DNA from: Luzula sylvatica
Lineage: Eukaryota > Streptophyta > Magnoliopsida > Poales > Juncaceae
DNA: 64,000 bases
Direction of reading: 5' to 3'
Assembly (NCBI GenBank): GCA_946800325.1
Contig: OX326960.1
Coordinates: 58,550,855-58,614,854, forward strand
This document shows positions 30,801 to 43,660 of the stretch, piece after piece; position 1 is the stretch's first letter, and each line of letters starts with the position of its first letter. The translations under genes were made by a program, and so were the position numbers. Under the pieces are notes generated by a model. That model searched no databases. It worked only from the letters and a program-made list of their open reading frames with translations, and was not told the origin of the DNA.

Positions 30801-33602
30801 CATCGGTACAATGTTCATTTTCAAATCTCGAACTCTTTCGAGATTTATTCTACTCCCACTAGTCCGCATAGAGATAAATGGCACCAAGTTCCAAACTTGT
30901 GTGCATCTAGTCCTCCTCCAAGAAGGCATCTCTTCGAGCCACGAAAATCTCATTTTCGTCGGGACGTTAGAACTAATACCCTTTAGTTTCCTTAAGGATA
31001 AACGAAAAATTTCCAGATTTGGGATTGAGTTTAACGGAAACAAATTTCGAAATATACCCACATCCTCAAATCTGTACAAATGACAACTTCGGAACCATTC
31101 CGATCCATATCTCATATGGCGTCTTTTGCACCGATTAGAAGGTTTATGGTCCATATCTTATATGCAACCATTCATTAGTGCCGCTGTCTCAAGGGCGTAT
31201 CCCCAAAATATTTTTGGGAGATCCTATTGGCTTATCATTTATTGAACCATGTCCAGCATGCGTTCATTTCCTCTTTTCGGACACATCTCAATGTTCCAAA
31301 TGAAGACAATCGTGAAACGATTCCACAATCATAAATGATCATCAATATTCATGACTCAAATATCGCCTCTTCGATCCTATCGAAAGGTTTAGCTCAAATA
31401 CTCGCCTTCTCGATCCTATCGAAAAGCTTTGATTTTCTTGCTTAGTTGATTTCGTATTTCGTTTTTGAAACTCTTTGAACCTTTCAAAAGTCTCCGTTTC
31501 GGCACGCATTAAATAGATATTTCCATATCTACTTTAACCGTCCATAAACGTAACAAAATACCGATAGCCTCCTCTTGTCTCGGAACTTATCGGAACATCA
31601 TATGTAAATATAATTTCCAATAATTCGTTGGATCATTCTCCAATCTTTGGAGAATGATGCCCTTTGTCGTCTTGCCTAATAAATAAGTATCGCATTAATC
31701 AATCGAACCTAATTCGAATGATTCTAGCAATCCATCACATGAAATCTAGATACGCGAGTCTTGTTTATATGGCTAAGACGGCAATGCCAAAGGAAGCAAT
31801 CAACTTCTAGGTTTAATCCTCCTCGGATTTCACCATTCTTTGAGTCACTAGTTGGGACAACTCCTTGTCCGAACTTTCCATTTTGGAAAACATTTTCCCA
31901 AAATACCCTTAGACATACATTTCTTTCGATCCCGCTTTTGAATTACAAGGACATCCACGCATCTATATGCATTGGATTCCTCGGATACTCCGAGCATCTC
32001 CAATTCAAATTTAAATCGCATCTCATGCAATTTCGGGATCGACTTATCTATCGAATGCATATGATATTCGGTCATGACGATCAAATCTCGTACCATCAAC
32101 ACATGAGTGTTAATCCAAGACCCATAAGGCGTCTCAAAATTAACCTACTCTTTGAGCCGCATTGAATCATTCAACGCGCTCTAGCTCTTGAAACTATTTC
32201 ATGAGCGCTGTGTTTTACTTTCATATACACCCGAATTCTCAAAACAATTTTGAGAATATGCGTCTATACATGCCACCACAAGGCACGTAATATCGTTCGA
32301 TTCCTTCTTAAAGTTTATCGAACCCGGCTTTCTCTAAAGCCAATGCCTCGAGCCCCGAATCTACCATTTCCGTGTCCAACACGTTCCTTTAAGTCTAAGA
32401 ACTATTCTTTGACTATCAAGGTTAATGACGGTAATTCCGGCCCAAAAGCCATCTATCATATCGATCTCATCGATATATTTGGTGTTGCTTGAGAACATAA
32501 TTCTAAACGGATGATGAAGATTAACTCCTAACCGTGCGTACTTAATCTATATGCTTATATGATAATTATATGAATGTGTTATTTTTATCGAATCGATAAC
32601 TCTCATACCGATACGGGACTCCAAGTCCATAACACTCAAGACCCATATTTCCGTTCCTCCCACAAGTGACTTTAGCCTATCGGGTGGGATCCCGTTATTT
32701 AGGTAGGATGAATATCCAATCGTATCCAATACGACTCTTGAACCTTTATAGAATTTCGGTGATGGATCGTATCATATACAATCCCAGTTCCGTGTGTGCA
32801 TTCTATCTATGCCCCGAACTCCAATCTGATTGGCCTGGACGGTTAAGTCACAACCATATCCAACGTATCGTTCAAATAAACTACTAGTGAGTCGACTTTA
32901 GCCTGGGCTTCACAAGTCCTTATTTAACGTTTGCCACCCTTTCGATAGTTACAATATCACGTGCCCGACTTTAGCCTGAACCCACGTGAAACGTAACACC
33001 ATCCTCGGTGGTTGTGCACATGGAAGGCATTTTCATGACTTAAATATTATGAGGGATCATGACAATGCATGTTGAATTTTGACATAATCTAATTATATCA
33101 ATATCACAAGATTTGATTGATCATTAACCTTTAATAATCCGTTTATATGCAAGTATGAATGATGCCGATTTTATCGATATAAATAACTCAAAATTTCGAG
33201 TTTCGTAGCCAAAGTTATCGCGAAAACAAAATCAGAATCCAGAAGGGGGTCCGTTATAACGGACTGCCCCATCCGTTGTAACGCACGGGCCCATGGGGCG
33301 CGAGAAAACCCTACCCGGGGCGTCAAAAACTGTCCCCGGGGCGGCATAAATGCTGATTTTCTGCAGATTTCGCCGTTTCTTCCGTTTTCGCTCGTTTTCA
33401 GAACGATAAATCATGAAACTTTTTCACGATCTTTCCTAGATACTCTCAATCAACTTTTTATTGATCTCTAGTGAATTCCACTTGTGATTTTGACGAAACT
33501 GACGTTCTAAATATCTAGCATCATGCAAACGGGTACGAACTTTGATAACCCGTGCGTGTATCGAATATACGACTATGATTCGACCCTCGAATCTCAGCGC
33601 TT
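27852..33602 (-). pseudogene. pol: Copia gag-pol remnant with many stops and frameshifts
   Basis: On the minus strand the integrase tail SVQKTPYEIW is readable at about 31130-31100 and is followed by a stop. Reverse transcriptase landmarks follow: QVWNLV at about 30895, DVKTEFL at about 30325, and a broken active-site region resembling YVDDILL at about 29980. No frame is open for more than about 140 codons. About 27860-28700 is non-coding 3' sequence. Nothing here can give a working enzyme. Confidence 0.8.
33245..33290. promoter_or_regulatory. Two CCGTTNNAACGG-type palindromes inside the Copia element
   Basis: GTCCGTTATAACGGAC followed 13 bp later by CCGTTGTAACGC, in the 5' internal part of the Copia element. 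This matches the family A palindrome exactly although the element is otherwise different. Confidence 0.6.
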
Positions 33603-33615
33603 GCTTTGATACCAC

Positions 33616-34761
33616 TGATGGGAATCGATCCGATCCCGGGCCCGCGCATCGGATATGAAGGCCCGGTCTGGTTCCCAAATTCCGAGATCACGCCTCGACT
33701 TCGAGAGTACGATGCAAAGTAGGATAGACGATTACCAGCGTGAAATTGATCACGCACGACGGGTTGATCGCTCGCATCCTTCTCTTCTCCGGTGTCACTT
33801 TGGTGACTAGTCCGTGCGTCCCATACCACACGTCTCCCACCGTTTGGACACGTCTCCGGTTGTCTTCGTGCGTCCCATGCCCACACGCTTCCACAGCCTA
33901 TTACTCGTTTACTTCTTCGGTTTGATCACAACGAAGAGCCACAAAGGATACACCTGCCTAGACGATGCACCGTGAGTCGTAGCACCTCGGTCGCGGATGC
34001 ACCTGCCTAGACGATGCACCGGCGAACTTGCTTGATTACGTTTTATTCTCTAAACTGAGAAAACACCTTTTCTCTTTCTCTCTTTCTCTTCGCACTCTTT
34101 CAAGAGGTGATTAGAGTCTCACTAATTTTTGGACTGAATTAGACATTAATTTGTTACTTAGACCAGAGAGAAACATCCTATATATACTACATAGGATAAG
34201 GATGGGCCAAAATGTATGTATATCTGCTATACATTTTTTCAAACAGAATACTGCATACACCATTTCAGTATTCTGTTAAAACAATATTGTTAAATCGTTC
34301 CAACCGACTTAAAACCTTCACGAAAGTTGTAGATAATCTTATTATTTTTCCAACCCAATTTGTCCCAGCCCAATTGGAGTTCGGATGCGAAAGTTATGAC
34401 GGTTTTACTAAATGTATGTCAAAATGTCGCACCCTTTCGGTATTCCATTAAAACGACACTGATACATCGCTCAAATGAAATATATTTCTACATGAAAGTC
34501 CTAGATAATCTTGTTATCTATTTAACCCAATTTGAACCATTCAAATTGGAGTCGTTATCTGAAAGTTATGTCAGTGTTACTAAAACTGTTTAAACTGATT
34601 TTCTGGTTTTCTTAATAAAACCGTTTCTTATCAATTTAACTATGTATATCCAAGATACATATGTGTATCTAATATACACATTATGTATGCCCACAAACGC
34701 GTGCGTTCGTTTATCCTTATGTGTACCATTTTACCGTTGATCAAAAACTGTATTTCCTTCA
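33616..34761 (-). repeat. 5' LTR of the decayed Copia element
   Basis: 1146 bp. In plus-strand reading it runs from TGATGGGAATCG to TTTCCTTCA. It borders the tRNA primer site at 33603-33614. Confidence 0.88.
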
Positions 34762-34925
34762 GAATCATCAAGCGATACAAATATCAGTCATGGTAAAAAA
34801 ATACAATAAAATTGTCAAAGCACCACAACGAAACACGAACACACGTACACAATGAAAGAAAAATAAAATTCTTCATATGTAATATAATGTACAAATACAA
34901 ATACGAACTGTTAGAACAAAAAATG

Positions 34926-35160
34926 TGACTATATTCATGACATTCGATTGAAATAAACTCATTTCATGATATTCAGGAAAAAAATGCTCCGCTCATGATA
35001 TATGAAGAAATGCTAATGGTATAAAAAGAAACTAAAAAATGGCTCTATTCATGACATTTGATTGAAATATGCTCATTTCATGATATTCAGGAAAAAAAAA
35101 TGCTCCACTATGATATATGAAGAAATGCTAATGGTATAAAAAGAACCTAAAAAATGTTTG
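34926..35160. repeat. Two-copy tandem repeat, period about 116 bp
   Basis: Copies at 34926-35041 and 35042-35160 share TATTCATGACATT, CATTTCATGATATTCAGG, GCTCC and GAAGAAATGCTAATGGTATA in the same order, with few differences. No coding potential is seen. Confidence 0.8.
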
Positions 35161-35621
35161 TTCAACTTAATTAGTCATGCTACAAATATGCAAGAAATTA
35201 AAAATAAATACGTCATTCATGATGTACCAAAAACTAACAAATACTCACTGCATTTGTTTTTCATTGATGGCCTATAAGAAAATTCACATTGAACATAATA
35301 TGAAAATTAAATAACTAACAAATCTCCATTACTCATCATGTATGAAGAAATCTTGACAACATATACGAAACCAAGAAATGGTCATTGAACCTAATTAGAC
35401 ACCGTACGAATGTGCAACGAAAGAAGAAATTTGTTTTATCGTCCATAAAGAAACTAACAATTCTTTATTGAATTTATCTCTCAACCATGGTACAAAAAAA
35501 TACACATTGATCATGACATGAATAATAAAAAATTAAGAAATGTTCTTTGCTCATCAAGTATAAAATGTGTTTTTCAAAAGTTTTAGCTAACATGTATCAG
35601 ATACGAAAACCAGCATCGTCG

Positions 35622-35654
<33 letters not shown>

Positions 35655-36171
35655 CTATCATATAATCATCATCATCATTTGACAATGTATTCACACTACA
35701 CACTCGATATATCAAAAATTAAACCAATTAAACGGTATATCGACAGTGAAAACTTCATATTCACGCGGAAACATAATATAATGACACTTCGAATAATACA
35801 TATTGGCCTTGAAAATTTAATATTCAAAATGAAAATATTTTATTGACATAAAACTCACATTCAACCGATATTCCGTTATATGAATGAATTTCGACACTAA
35901 TCTAGTTTTCTCATTAAACACACGACAAATGCTATGGAGTAAAAAGTCCGAACCTAAAATAGTCATTGAGGATTGAAATATTCTTTCTTGATTTCTTTAC
36001 CACGTAACTCGTGGTTCCAAAAAATACTTAGAAATGTTCGACGCACTTCGACCCACAACAATCAATAAATTATCCCTCCAATTTGTTATATCTTATGTTG
36101 CACGGATACGGATACGGCGATAGAGTAATGTTCCAAAAAACACATAATACGATACGTCTATTATATTTATA
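35161..36171. other. Non-coding interior of the Helitron-like insertion
   Basis: No gene is seen. It contains an (ATC)n microsatellite at about 35613-35655 that happens to encode a poly-Ser run. Confidence 0.5.
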
Positions 36172-36382
36172 AAATAAAAAAGAAAAAAAAGGCCACGTGG
36201 CGGGCACAAGACATGTCACGTGCACCCCGCGAAATCTAAAAATTGAGAAAATCTGGAAAAAAAAATTACGAAAAAAAGGGGTGCCACGTGGCAACTCCTC
36301 TACAACTCTCTCTAAAAAAAAGGTGCCGCGTGTTGGGTACAGAACGTGCCACGTGTCAGCACATCAACCCCTCTAACATTAG
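36172..36382. repeat. ACGTG-rich repeat block, right copy
   Basis: Direct repeat of 26105-26324 with CACGTG palindromes in GGCCACGTGGCGG, GTCACGTGCACC, GCCACGTGGC and GCCACGTGTCAG. It lies next to the right end of the Helitron-like insertion. Confidence 0.78.
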
Positions 36383-36397
36383 AAGTAAAAAATATAA

Positions 36398-36880
36398 TTT
36401 CATCTTAATATCATTTTCACTTTTTTTTTTTTGCAAAATAGGAGATTTTTGTTTTATTTTTTTGAAATTACAATATACATTTCAGTACAATGATTTTTTG
36501 TTTTCCAAAATCGGAGATTTTTGTTTTATTTTTTTGAAATTACAATATACATGTCAGTACAATGAGATAATTAGTTATGGCCGTAAATTATTTTCGTAAC
36601 AACCTTTCAATCCCAAAATATGGATTAATTTTCATATCCTGAGATATATAATAATGTAAAAATATGCAGAACATAATATTTCCCTTGGATCAAGTACTAA
36701 TTGGAGCCTCAAACAGATCTAATTACTGCTTAATTAGCAGCTTAATCGGTAATCACTATCATAAACGAATACAAAAATTGTTTCAAAAAAATTGTGCAAA
36801 AAAGCACAAGTCACCTTTACATTTCTTTACTCTCTTAGATAATAATCTTATAATAAGATATCAATATAATATAACTTAAA
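36398..36880 (+). repeat. Segmental duplication, copy 2 (right part)
   Basis: Resumes the 3' flank of the DMP duplication: TTAATATCATTTTCA, ATCATATCCTGA-like words and CACTATCATAAACGAATACA match 21865-22300 in order. Confidence 0.8.
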
Positions 36881-37086
36881 AAATATATTTTCCTATAATA
36901 CAACACAATTTTTCTCTAATATCTGAATATCCTATCATCTCTATCTACCAAAACTTCACCAAAAACACGGCTATCAAATTCCTAGCTACAACAAACACCT
37001 GGTTCTTCCGTAGCGCCACATGATTGGTCACGCAGACCATCACCACAGAAAAAACCAAAAAATCAAGACTCGGCTTCGAGTAAATG

Positions 37087-39433
37087 TTATCTATCTCCAC
37101 AACAATCAGCACGTTTCGTCCTCTGAAGCTTCTCCCACAAACACAACAAATCTCTAGGCTCTTGATAATGCGCCAATAAATAATCCCTTTCGCAACCGGA
37201 AGGATATATTCTGTCTTCGTTAATATATTCCACATTCGTACCGCTTTTTTTCATTTCGTCTATCCATATCCCCATTGCCACATCCTCCAATTTAAACATC
37301 TGTTCAAAATCAAATATTTATTCAAAAACTCATAAATGTACGCGATTAAATATAATATAGTACCGACCTTTAAACGGCCTTTTTTATGTTGTTTATAAAC
37401 CATTTTCGCAATGTTTCGAGAAATTATATATCCCGGTCCATGTGCCCATGGCGGGTATTTTTCCTCGGGCCATTCCTTCACAATAAATTCAAAAATAAAT
37501 AATAATAATTTTAAATAATTAAATGTTTTGCTAACTAGAAATTAAATAACCTCGTTTGTAATATGCCACTTGCTATCTGGATCTCTATGAGGCTGAGAAT
37601 CAAAATTAACTTTTCCAAATAATAATCCATTTGTTATATTAATGCGATTAAGATTTGACAAAATCGCGTCGACTCGTACAAATGCATCGTCATCGGTTTT
37701 CATCACATATTTAGCCGACACGATATTTGTCTATAATAATAAATAATAATTTAAGTTAAAACAAATATTATTTGGTTAATGTTGATTTTTTTTATTTACC
37801 CCGAATATGCATATAGCTATAGTTTTCCATGCAATTAAACTATAGTAATCGACAAATGGCATTAATTGTATATCACCATATGTTCTCGCCTCTCTCCATA
37901 ACTCTTCATTCACTATTTGATTCTTATGCTTCAAAAATAATAATTAATAATTAATTAAGTATAATGATATTATTTTTATAAGAACATCATTTTGAATATT
38001 TAATTTTGATATTATTACCAGGCCGACAAAAAAACGGACCACAACAGAACCGGACCTGACATGATCAAATTGCATCCAAGTCCTTCGAATAGCCATTCTC
38101 CTCTTAAAATTATTCGCATTGGAAAAAACCCCAATAAAAAGATCGATACTTTTATGAAGCGGGACAGATGGGGCCCTCAACAACTGGAGATCTCCAGCAT
38201 GGTCTACTTTCTCTGACGTGGGGAGCCCACTTGCTATAACCGACAACAACTTCATTTCTCCCGTTATTCTCACCTCACTCGCTAGCCACGGCTCCAAACT
38301 CTAAAAACAAAGATCCAAATAAATAAATAAAATCAAGGGTATTTTTGAAATATTTCAAATTATTAAATTACCTCGCGAAAGGCAAAAGAAGTGATATGTT
38401 TCCCATCTACGGTCATATGAATTCCTTCGGCTCCGACTCGCAAAATTGCAATTGCAAGATGATTTTGTTTAAACGGGAAATATTTGCTCGATCTCGAAAT
38501 TTTATTTCTCGATATATTAAATATTTTATTCGCCACGTCACTTCTATTCCCCTCCTCCTTCCCCACCATCTCATTACACACTGCAAATCCATCCACTACA
38601 CAAACCCAAAAAAACTAGGTGGTAAACGAACTATGTTATGGTAGTAAACGAAATATTTGACACGTACCTTTGGCGGTTTCGTCGAAATTCGAATCAGGAG
38701 GGCACCGTTCTTCATTGCCCCACTCTTCATTAACGGTCCAAGTATTCTGTACTATAACAGGATCGTCAGAGAGTTTATCTCCACCGAGTCGAACATTACA
38801 ATGCAACAATATTGGTGCACGAGGTTCTCCTGGACCGGTTCCACCTAACAAATCAATTCGAAATTCTCCCAATAATCCATCTGGAGTGCCGATTATAGTC
38901 ACTGACGAGCCTTGCACCATTCCACACGGGATTTTGAGTACAAACGGTTCGCCAGCTGGCAGACCCGAGGCGTCCATCTGGCGAATCGAATAAGGGCATT
39001 GCTTTTGCGTCGAATTGGTCGAGTTGGCGGTCAAAGAGTTTGACTTTTCGTCTTCTAGTGAGAGCATGAGATTGAACCACGCATCGTTGGCTTCTTTGAT
39101 TGCGTCGAAGCCGTGGGGGAGTTGATTCGTGTTTTCGGTCAAGTGGTTCAAGTGGTTCCACGAATGGAGGATTTGTTGCTCTTCTTTGGAGAGGTTTCGA
39201 GGGCTGAGTAGACTGGAGAAGATCGACTGGATGGTGATCACTGTTGAGGAAGTTCGCGGCGAAATGGAGGGGGAGTCGGTTGGGAGATCTAACCAGAGGA
39301 TTGGATCTGTGTTGTTTTGATAGAGGATTGTTTGGAGCGAAGTGTTTGAGAGAGGGCTATTAAAAATGGTGTATTGTAAGAGGAGTATGAAGATGAGGAA
39401 GATTATTATTGCTCCTCCAGACCATTTCTTCAT
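37087..39433 (-). CDS. GALT1: Beta-1,3-galactosyltransferase with galectin domain (GALT1-type), seven exons, 633 aa
   Basis: Golgi type II glycosyltransferase of family GT31. The closest relative I recognise is GALT1, which adds beta-1,3-galactose to N-glycans in Lewis a synthesis. Related GALT2-6 enzymes act on hydroxyproline in arabinogalactan proteins and are the alternative. Exons on the minus strand: 39433-38668, 38595-38372, 38300-38019, 37928-37800, 37730-37551, 37475-37368, 37299-37087. A membrane anchor ([14 protein letters not shown]) lies at residues 8-21. A galectin-like domain (about 165-370; [23 protein letters not shown]) precedes the catalytic domain, which carries [11 protein letters not shown], the metal-binding TDDDAF (Asp480-482), [13 protein letters not shown] and EDVAMGIW. 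Length matches GALT1 (about 640 aa). No break is seen. Confidence 0.92.
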
Positions 39434-42320
39434 TGTTTTGTTAGACTTGGTCTATGAATCGGTGTTTGCGATTTTTGAGAGAAATGGGTTTTTGGGGTTG
39501 AAATTTCGAACTGAATTGATGTCATAGGAGTTAGGAATATTCACCTGAAGAAGAATTTGAAATCAAATGTTTTGAGTGAGTTGAAATGTGAATGTTCTGT
39601 GAATGCATGCTAGGTGTTTGATTAATTGCCACGGAGAATGTAAAGTGAGATTTCAGAATTATCTGCTGGGATCTAATTGCTACAATGGTAATAAATAATT
39701 TATTTGAATAAACAAAATTCAGAAATGATTAGGATCGATATAAATCAGCATAAATTGTTACTATTTTCATTGATCAATCAGTATTCAGCAAAATGATGAA
39801 TATACATAAACACCATTTCAGAACAAAGTTCCAAAAATTGAGTTGATAAGTTAAGGAAATTGAAACCAAATGAAAGACTGAGATCTACACTATTACTTAA
39901 AAAAATTCAAAAAACAAAGACATGGCCAAATTTAAGCTAGTAACAAACGACATTACCATTTGTATATACCAACAAATTCGCCCTGGATTTCATAACACGC
40001 CAAGCAAGACTTTAAAGTAAACAGAAGAAAACAAAAGATCTCCGTACTTGCAAAATTCCTCAAAATGGCAGAAAAAAAGAGCGATGATACACGAACTTTT
40101 GTAATTCCTAATACATTCTCTCTACGCGAGAGAGGAGAAGAAGAGACGAGAAAAGTTCAGAGAGAGAGAGAGCTTCGAGACTACGCCTCGGACCAACTCC
40201 TTGTCACGTCACTACGTAAGAAGGGTATAAAAGGAAATCCTCATAAAAACAGTGGTTGTTTTGTAAAAACCTCAGACCGAAATACTAATTCCCTGCACCA
40301 GGTCTCTACATTAATAAATCAACCAGTAATTTCTTCTTCTAAGGTCCCTTCTAATGTAGTCGTGGGGAGTATATTGGCGGTGTGAACCGGGTGTAGTTAA
40401 GTTTTTAATGTAAAAGTCGTGTTTGTTGAATGAAAGTATTTCTTCCGGACCTCCGGTGATATTTCCCTTTCGCAGCTAAATTATACAGTAAAAATAAAAA
40501 AGGATTAATTTTCGTGATAGATTTAGAACCAAAAGTAAAATAAAAGAACACGTTTAAGTTTTGTACTGATGTTGATGTACATTCAATAGGCGTACCACGT
40601 GGCACCACGAAATGTCTTGGCGAATGCGATAGATTTATATTGTTATTGTTATTGTTATTACTTCATAGTTTTTTATGTACCGAGTTAATTTATGGGTCAG
40701 ATATAATAATTTTTTAAAATTTAGTTTCGGTAAATGTTGCAAATATCATTTAGCGTCTCGTAGCGTTTATGATTTTTCTTACATCGAATTGTGTGTAGCT
40801 GACGCTATAGCGACACAACATTTTTGCAACGTGCAAAATTAATAAATATCTTGCATTATGTATGATGATGTATATTATTTAACAGTATTATAGTATATTT
40901 TCTTCATGAATATTCAAAAATGAATTATTTTTTTAGTTACTTTTGAATTAATTAACTATTTTTTCATGTGTGCAAATAAAAAAAGTCAAGTTTAAAAAGC
41001 ACAATAAAACCACAACGTGCATCGTTCAGCATTTAAACAACGCTATACCGTATCTGAGATGATACGACTTGATTTTTGAAGTATTCGCGTAACATAAAAT
41101 ATTTTGTTACGATATATTTTTGTTACGACTGGGATTTCGTGTGGCATTGTCTTGTGTACAAATCGGTGCGGGCAAAGATCAGTGGACAAAAAATACTGTG
41201 AAATATGAAAGGGAGAAACTAGAAAGTTTGAAAGAGTCGACATCTTGGAAGGTTCACCCGCTCCGGGTAGTGTGAAGTGCATGCTCACCAATACTTGCGC
41301 ACTTTTCCATGCCCCTTCTATTTTTTTTTATTTCGAGAGGAATTATTTGGACGACATACTTTTGAGTCTTCCAACTAATTTTATTTTCAACGAGGGGGTG
41401 TGGGAACTTAGTGTGTATTAATAAATTTCACGTTGAAATATTCCAATTTATTGACCATATAAGTTTGCATAATTTTCAATTGTTTTTCGTAATTTTTTTA
41501 TATTATATTTTTTTGCTATTTTTATTGACCAAACTGATGGGTGTTATGTGAAATGGATTAAAAACCATAATTTTTATAAAACTCGTCCAAAAAATACAAA
41601 GTGGAATTCGACGATTATACGAAAACGATCATTCTGATATCGCTGTTAGAATTTACAGTTTCCGGTGTTATACATGGACATCAAAACATAACAGGTACAC
41701 AATCCTAGATTTAGGATTTCATTTTCGAGGAAAAGATCCGAAGAAAACGTAAAATAATTTTTATATCAATTTGCACAAAATCGATTTTTTTGTAAGGTTA
41801 ATGCGTCAACTTTCATCTTGCTCTCCCTGTTGACTGGTTTCCATTCAAAACTTCGATTTCATCATTTTATTATTCAAGATAGAATTCCTCTACTCGTAAT
41901 CTATCACGAATTAAACTCCACCGATAACAAACACAAAGTCCTAGTTGATATGTTAATCAACTAGCACGAAACTTTGTAGCAACCCCTAATTTCGCTTTCC
42001 AATTCTCCCCAATAATTTATCCTTCTCCTCAATAATTTAACCAATCTCCAAAAATTGTTAGATTAAGATTGATCCAAATTAGAAAAGAAGAGATGTTAAT
42101 ATATGGTTAAATGTATAAGATTAATCGAAAAGACACAAACCATAATCGTCCAGTCGTTCTTGCGTTTAAGCGCTGGGGTATTGTGTTTAACCTGTAACAT
42201 GTGTTTATATGCAAATGGATAGCAATAAAACGTTTAACAATTCCAAAAATGGGTTGTAATCTTTTTCATAAACATCTAATGTTTATTTTATTAATTTAAC
42301 TACATATATCCAATATATGT
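39434..42320. other. Long intergenic region without a supported gene
   Basis: Only short, non-conserved ORFs occur. A promoter-like string is present at about 40205-40240: CACGTCACTACGTAAG, then TATAAAAGG 7 bp later. There is no recognisable coding sequence behind it. Confidence 0.5.
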
Positions 42321-42325
42321 ATGTA

Positions 42326-42326
<1 letters not shown>

Positions 42327-42402
<76 letters not shown>
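42327..42402. repeat. (TA)n(CA)n microsatellite
   Basis: About 31 TA dinucleotides followed by about seven CA dinucleotides, directly at the left end of a hAT-like element. Confidence 0.93.
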
Positions 42403-42404
<2 letters not shown>

Positions 42405-43148
42405 GGGTCGGCCCTGGGTTTTGGTCCAGTTGGCCGGCGTCACAGGCCTCTCAATTTACAAAAGCCTCCAAATAATTTTTCCAGAGAATAGAAGGTATAT
42501 AAATAAGGGTTGTATCTTAGAAAGAATAAAAAACTGAATGCTGGGACTAAATTAGATGCACAAAACCGGCACAATTACTTGATAACAATTACAAAAACAT
42601 ATTTTACATACACCAAGCTTTTATACTATGTGGTTTACAAAAACCAAGTTCATATAACAAATATTCAACTAATACTGAAAATCGGTGAAAATTAATGTGA
42701 GAGAAAAATATTTGGACCCGGTTCACGCACACCTTAAACTTTATTCATGGTCATTTTCGAAGACCAAGTCCATACTTTTAAAATAATAAAGAAAGGTGCA
42801 AGTTTCTATAACCATCTTGACCAAATTGTACATGTCACAATTAAGAATATTAGTGGAAACTTAGGAATCATTAAACACAGATTTTTTTTGTAATTCTGTA
42901 CAACCGGTTTGCATTCTCTTTTGTATTTTAACAACATAAAATGAACTTAAATCACACAAAAAGTAACATTTTTGTAATTCTCTTTTGTATTTATATTAGT
43001 TTTTTTTCATTTATTTTGAGCATTTTTTAGTTATTAATTTTTTTATTCTTTTTAATTTGAAGTAAAAATTAAAATTTTAATGATACATGACGGCAGGTCT
43101 CGACATTTGTCGTCGTCTTAGGCCTCCGAAAATACAGGACCGGGCCTG
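42403..43148. mobile_element. hAT-like MITE, 746 bp, between TA microsatellites
   Basis: The ends are CAGGGTCGGCCCTGG and, reversed, CAGGCCCGGTCCTGT. Such CAGGG-CGGCCCTG termini are typical of plant hAT elements. AGGCCT-containing words recur near both ends. A target duplication cannot be confirmed because both flanks are simple repeats (CACACACA and TATATACA). Confidence 0.68.
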
Positions 43149-43270
<122 letters not shown>

Positions 43271-43660
43271 GGGGCCGGTTCCGTTGAGATCTTATTTCGA
43301 GTCCTTATTTTGAGTCCGAATCTGCACCCTTGATCTTATTTTGTTGAGCGGATGAGATTTGTTTCTGAAAAGACACTGCCCAAGGTAGTAAATTACTGCC
43401 CGAACCTAAACCTCTCCTCTCTCTTCGCCAGACAAGATCTCCAAGCCACCTCGTTTTTCTCTTTGCCAAAGATCTCCAGGCCATTACTATTCTCTCTTCG
43501 CCAAATATCTCCAAGCCACTACGAGCTAAATCCCTTTCTCTCCATCTCGCAGAAGAGACCCAGAGAAAAAGCGCCATGGACTGGGGCTGTCAACACTACT
43601 AGCGTAGGTGCAAGAGGAAGGCTCCTGAAGTGAAGAATCACTTCAAGCTGAAGTCATGAA

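Larger units (their letters stand above)
26527..34761 (-). mobile_element. Decayed Ty1/Copia LTR retrotransposon, 8.2 kb
   Basis: Minus-strand orientation. The 5' LTR is 34761-33616, beginning TGAAGGAAATACAG and ending CCCATCA. It is followed by the primer site TGGTATCAAAGC (33614-33603), then decayed gag-pol, then the 3' LTR 27851-26527. Pol order (integrase at about 31100, reverse transcriptase at about 30950-30000, RNase H-like further left) is that of Copia. No target duplication was found because the left end is truncated. Confidence 0.85.
25035..36397 (-). mobile_element. Helitron-like 11.4-kb composite insertion
   Basis: Comparison with copy 1 of the DMP duplication shows that this whole block was inserted between A and T of the host word GAATT, without target duplication. 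On the minus strand the 3' end is CTAG (25038-25035), followed by host T. The 18-bp perfect palindrome CCCGCGCAATTGCGCGGG (25046-25063) lies seven bases inside the end. An A|T target, a CTRR end and a subterminal hairpin define Helitrons. The expected TC start at the other end reads TT here. No Rep/helicase gene is seen, so it would be non-autonomous. Nested inside are a MULE-type MITE and a Copia element. Confidence 0.68.

Noticed and set aside
31761..32165. 135-codon plus-strand ORF in the Copia internal region
   Set aside because: It is antisense to the decayed pol gene and has no recognisable motif.
35547..35846. ORF with a poly-Ser run
   Set aside because: The Ser run is the (ATC)n microsatellite; the remainder has no similarity or codon pattern of a gene.
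40065..40385. 107-codon ORF and a promoter-like string (CACGTCACTACGTAAG, TATAAAAGG) reminiscent of pararetrovirus promoters
   Set aside because: The TATA string lies inside the ORF rather than before it, and no viral or retroelement coding sequence follows. The resemblance is too short to call.
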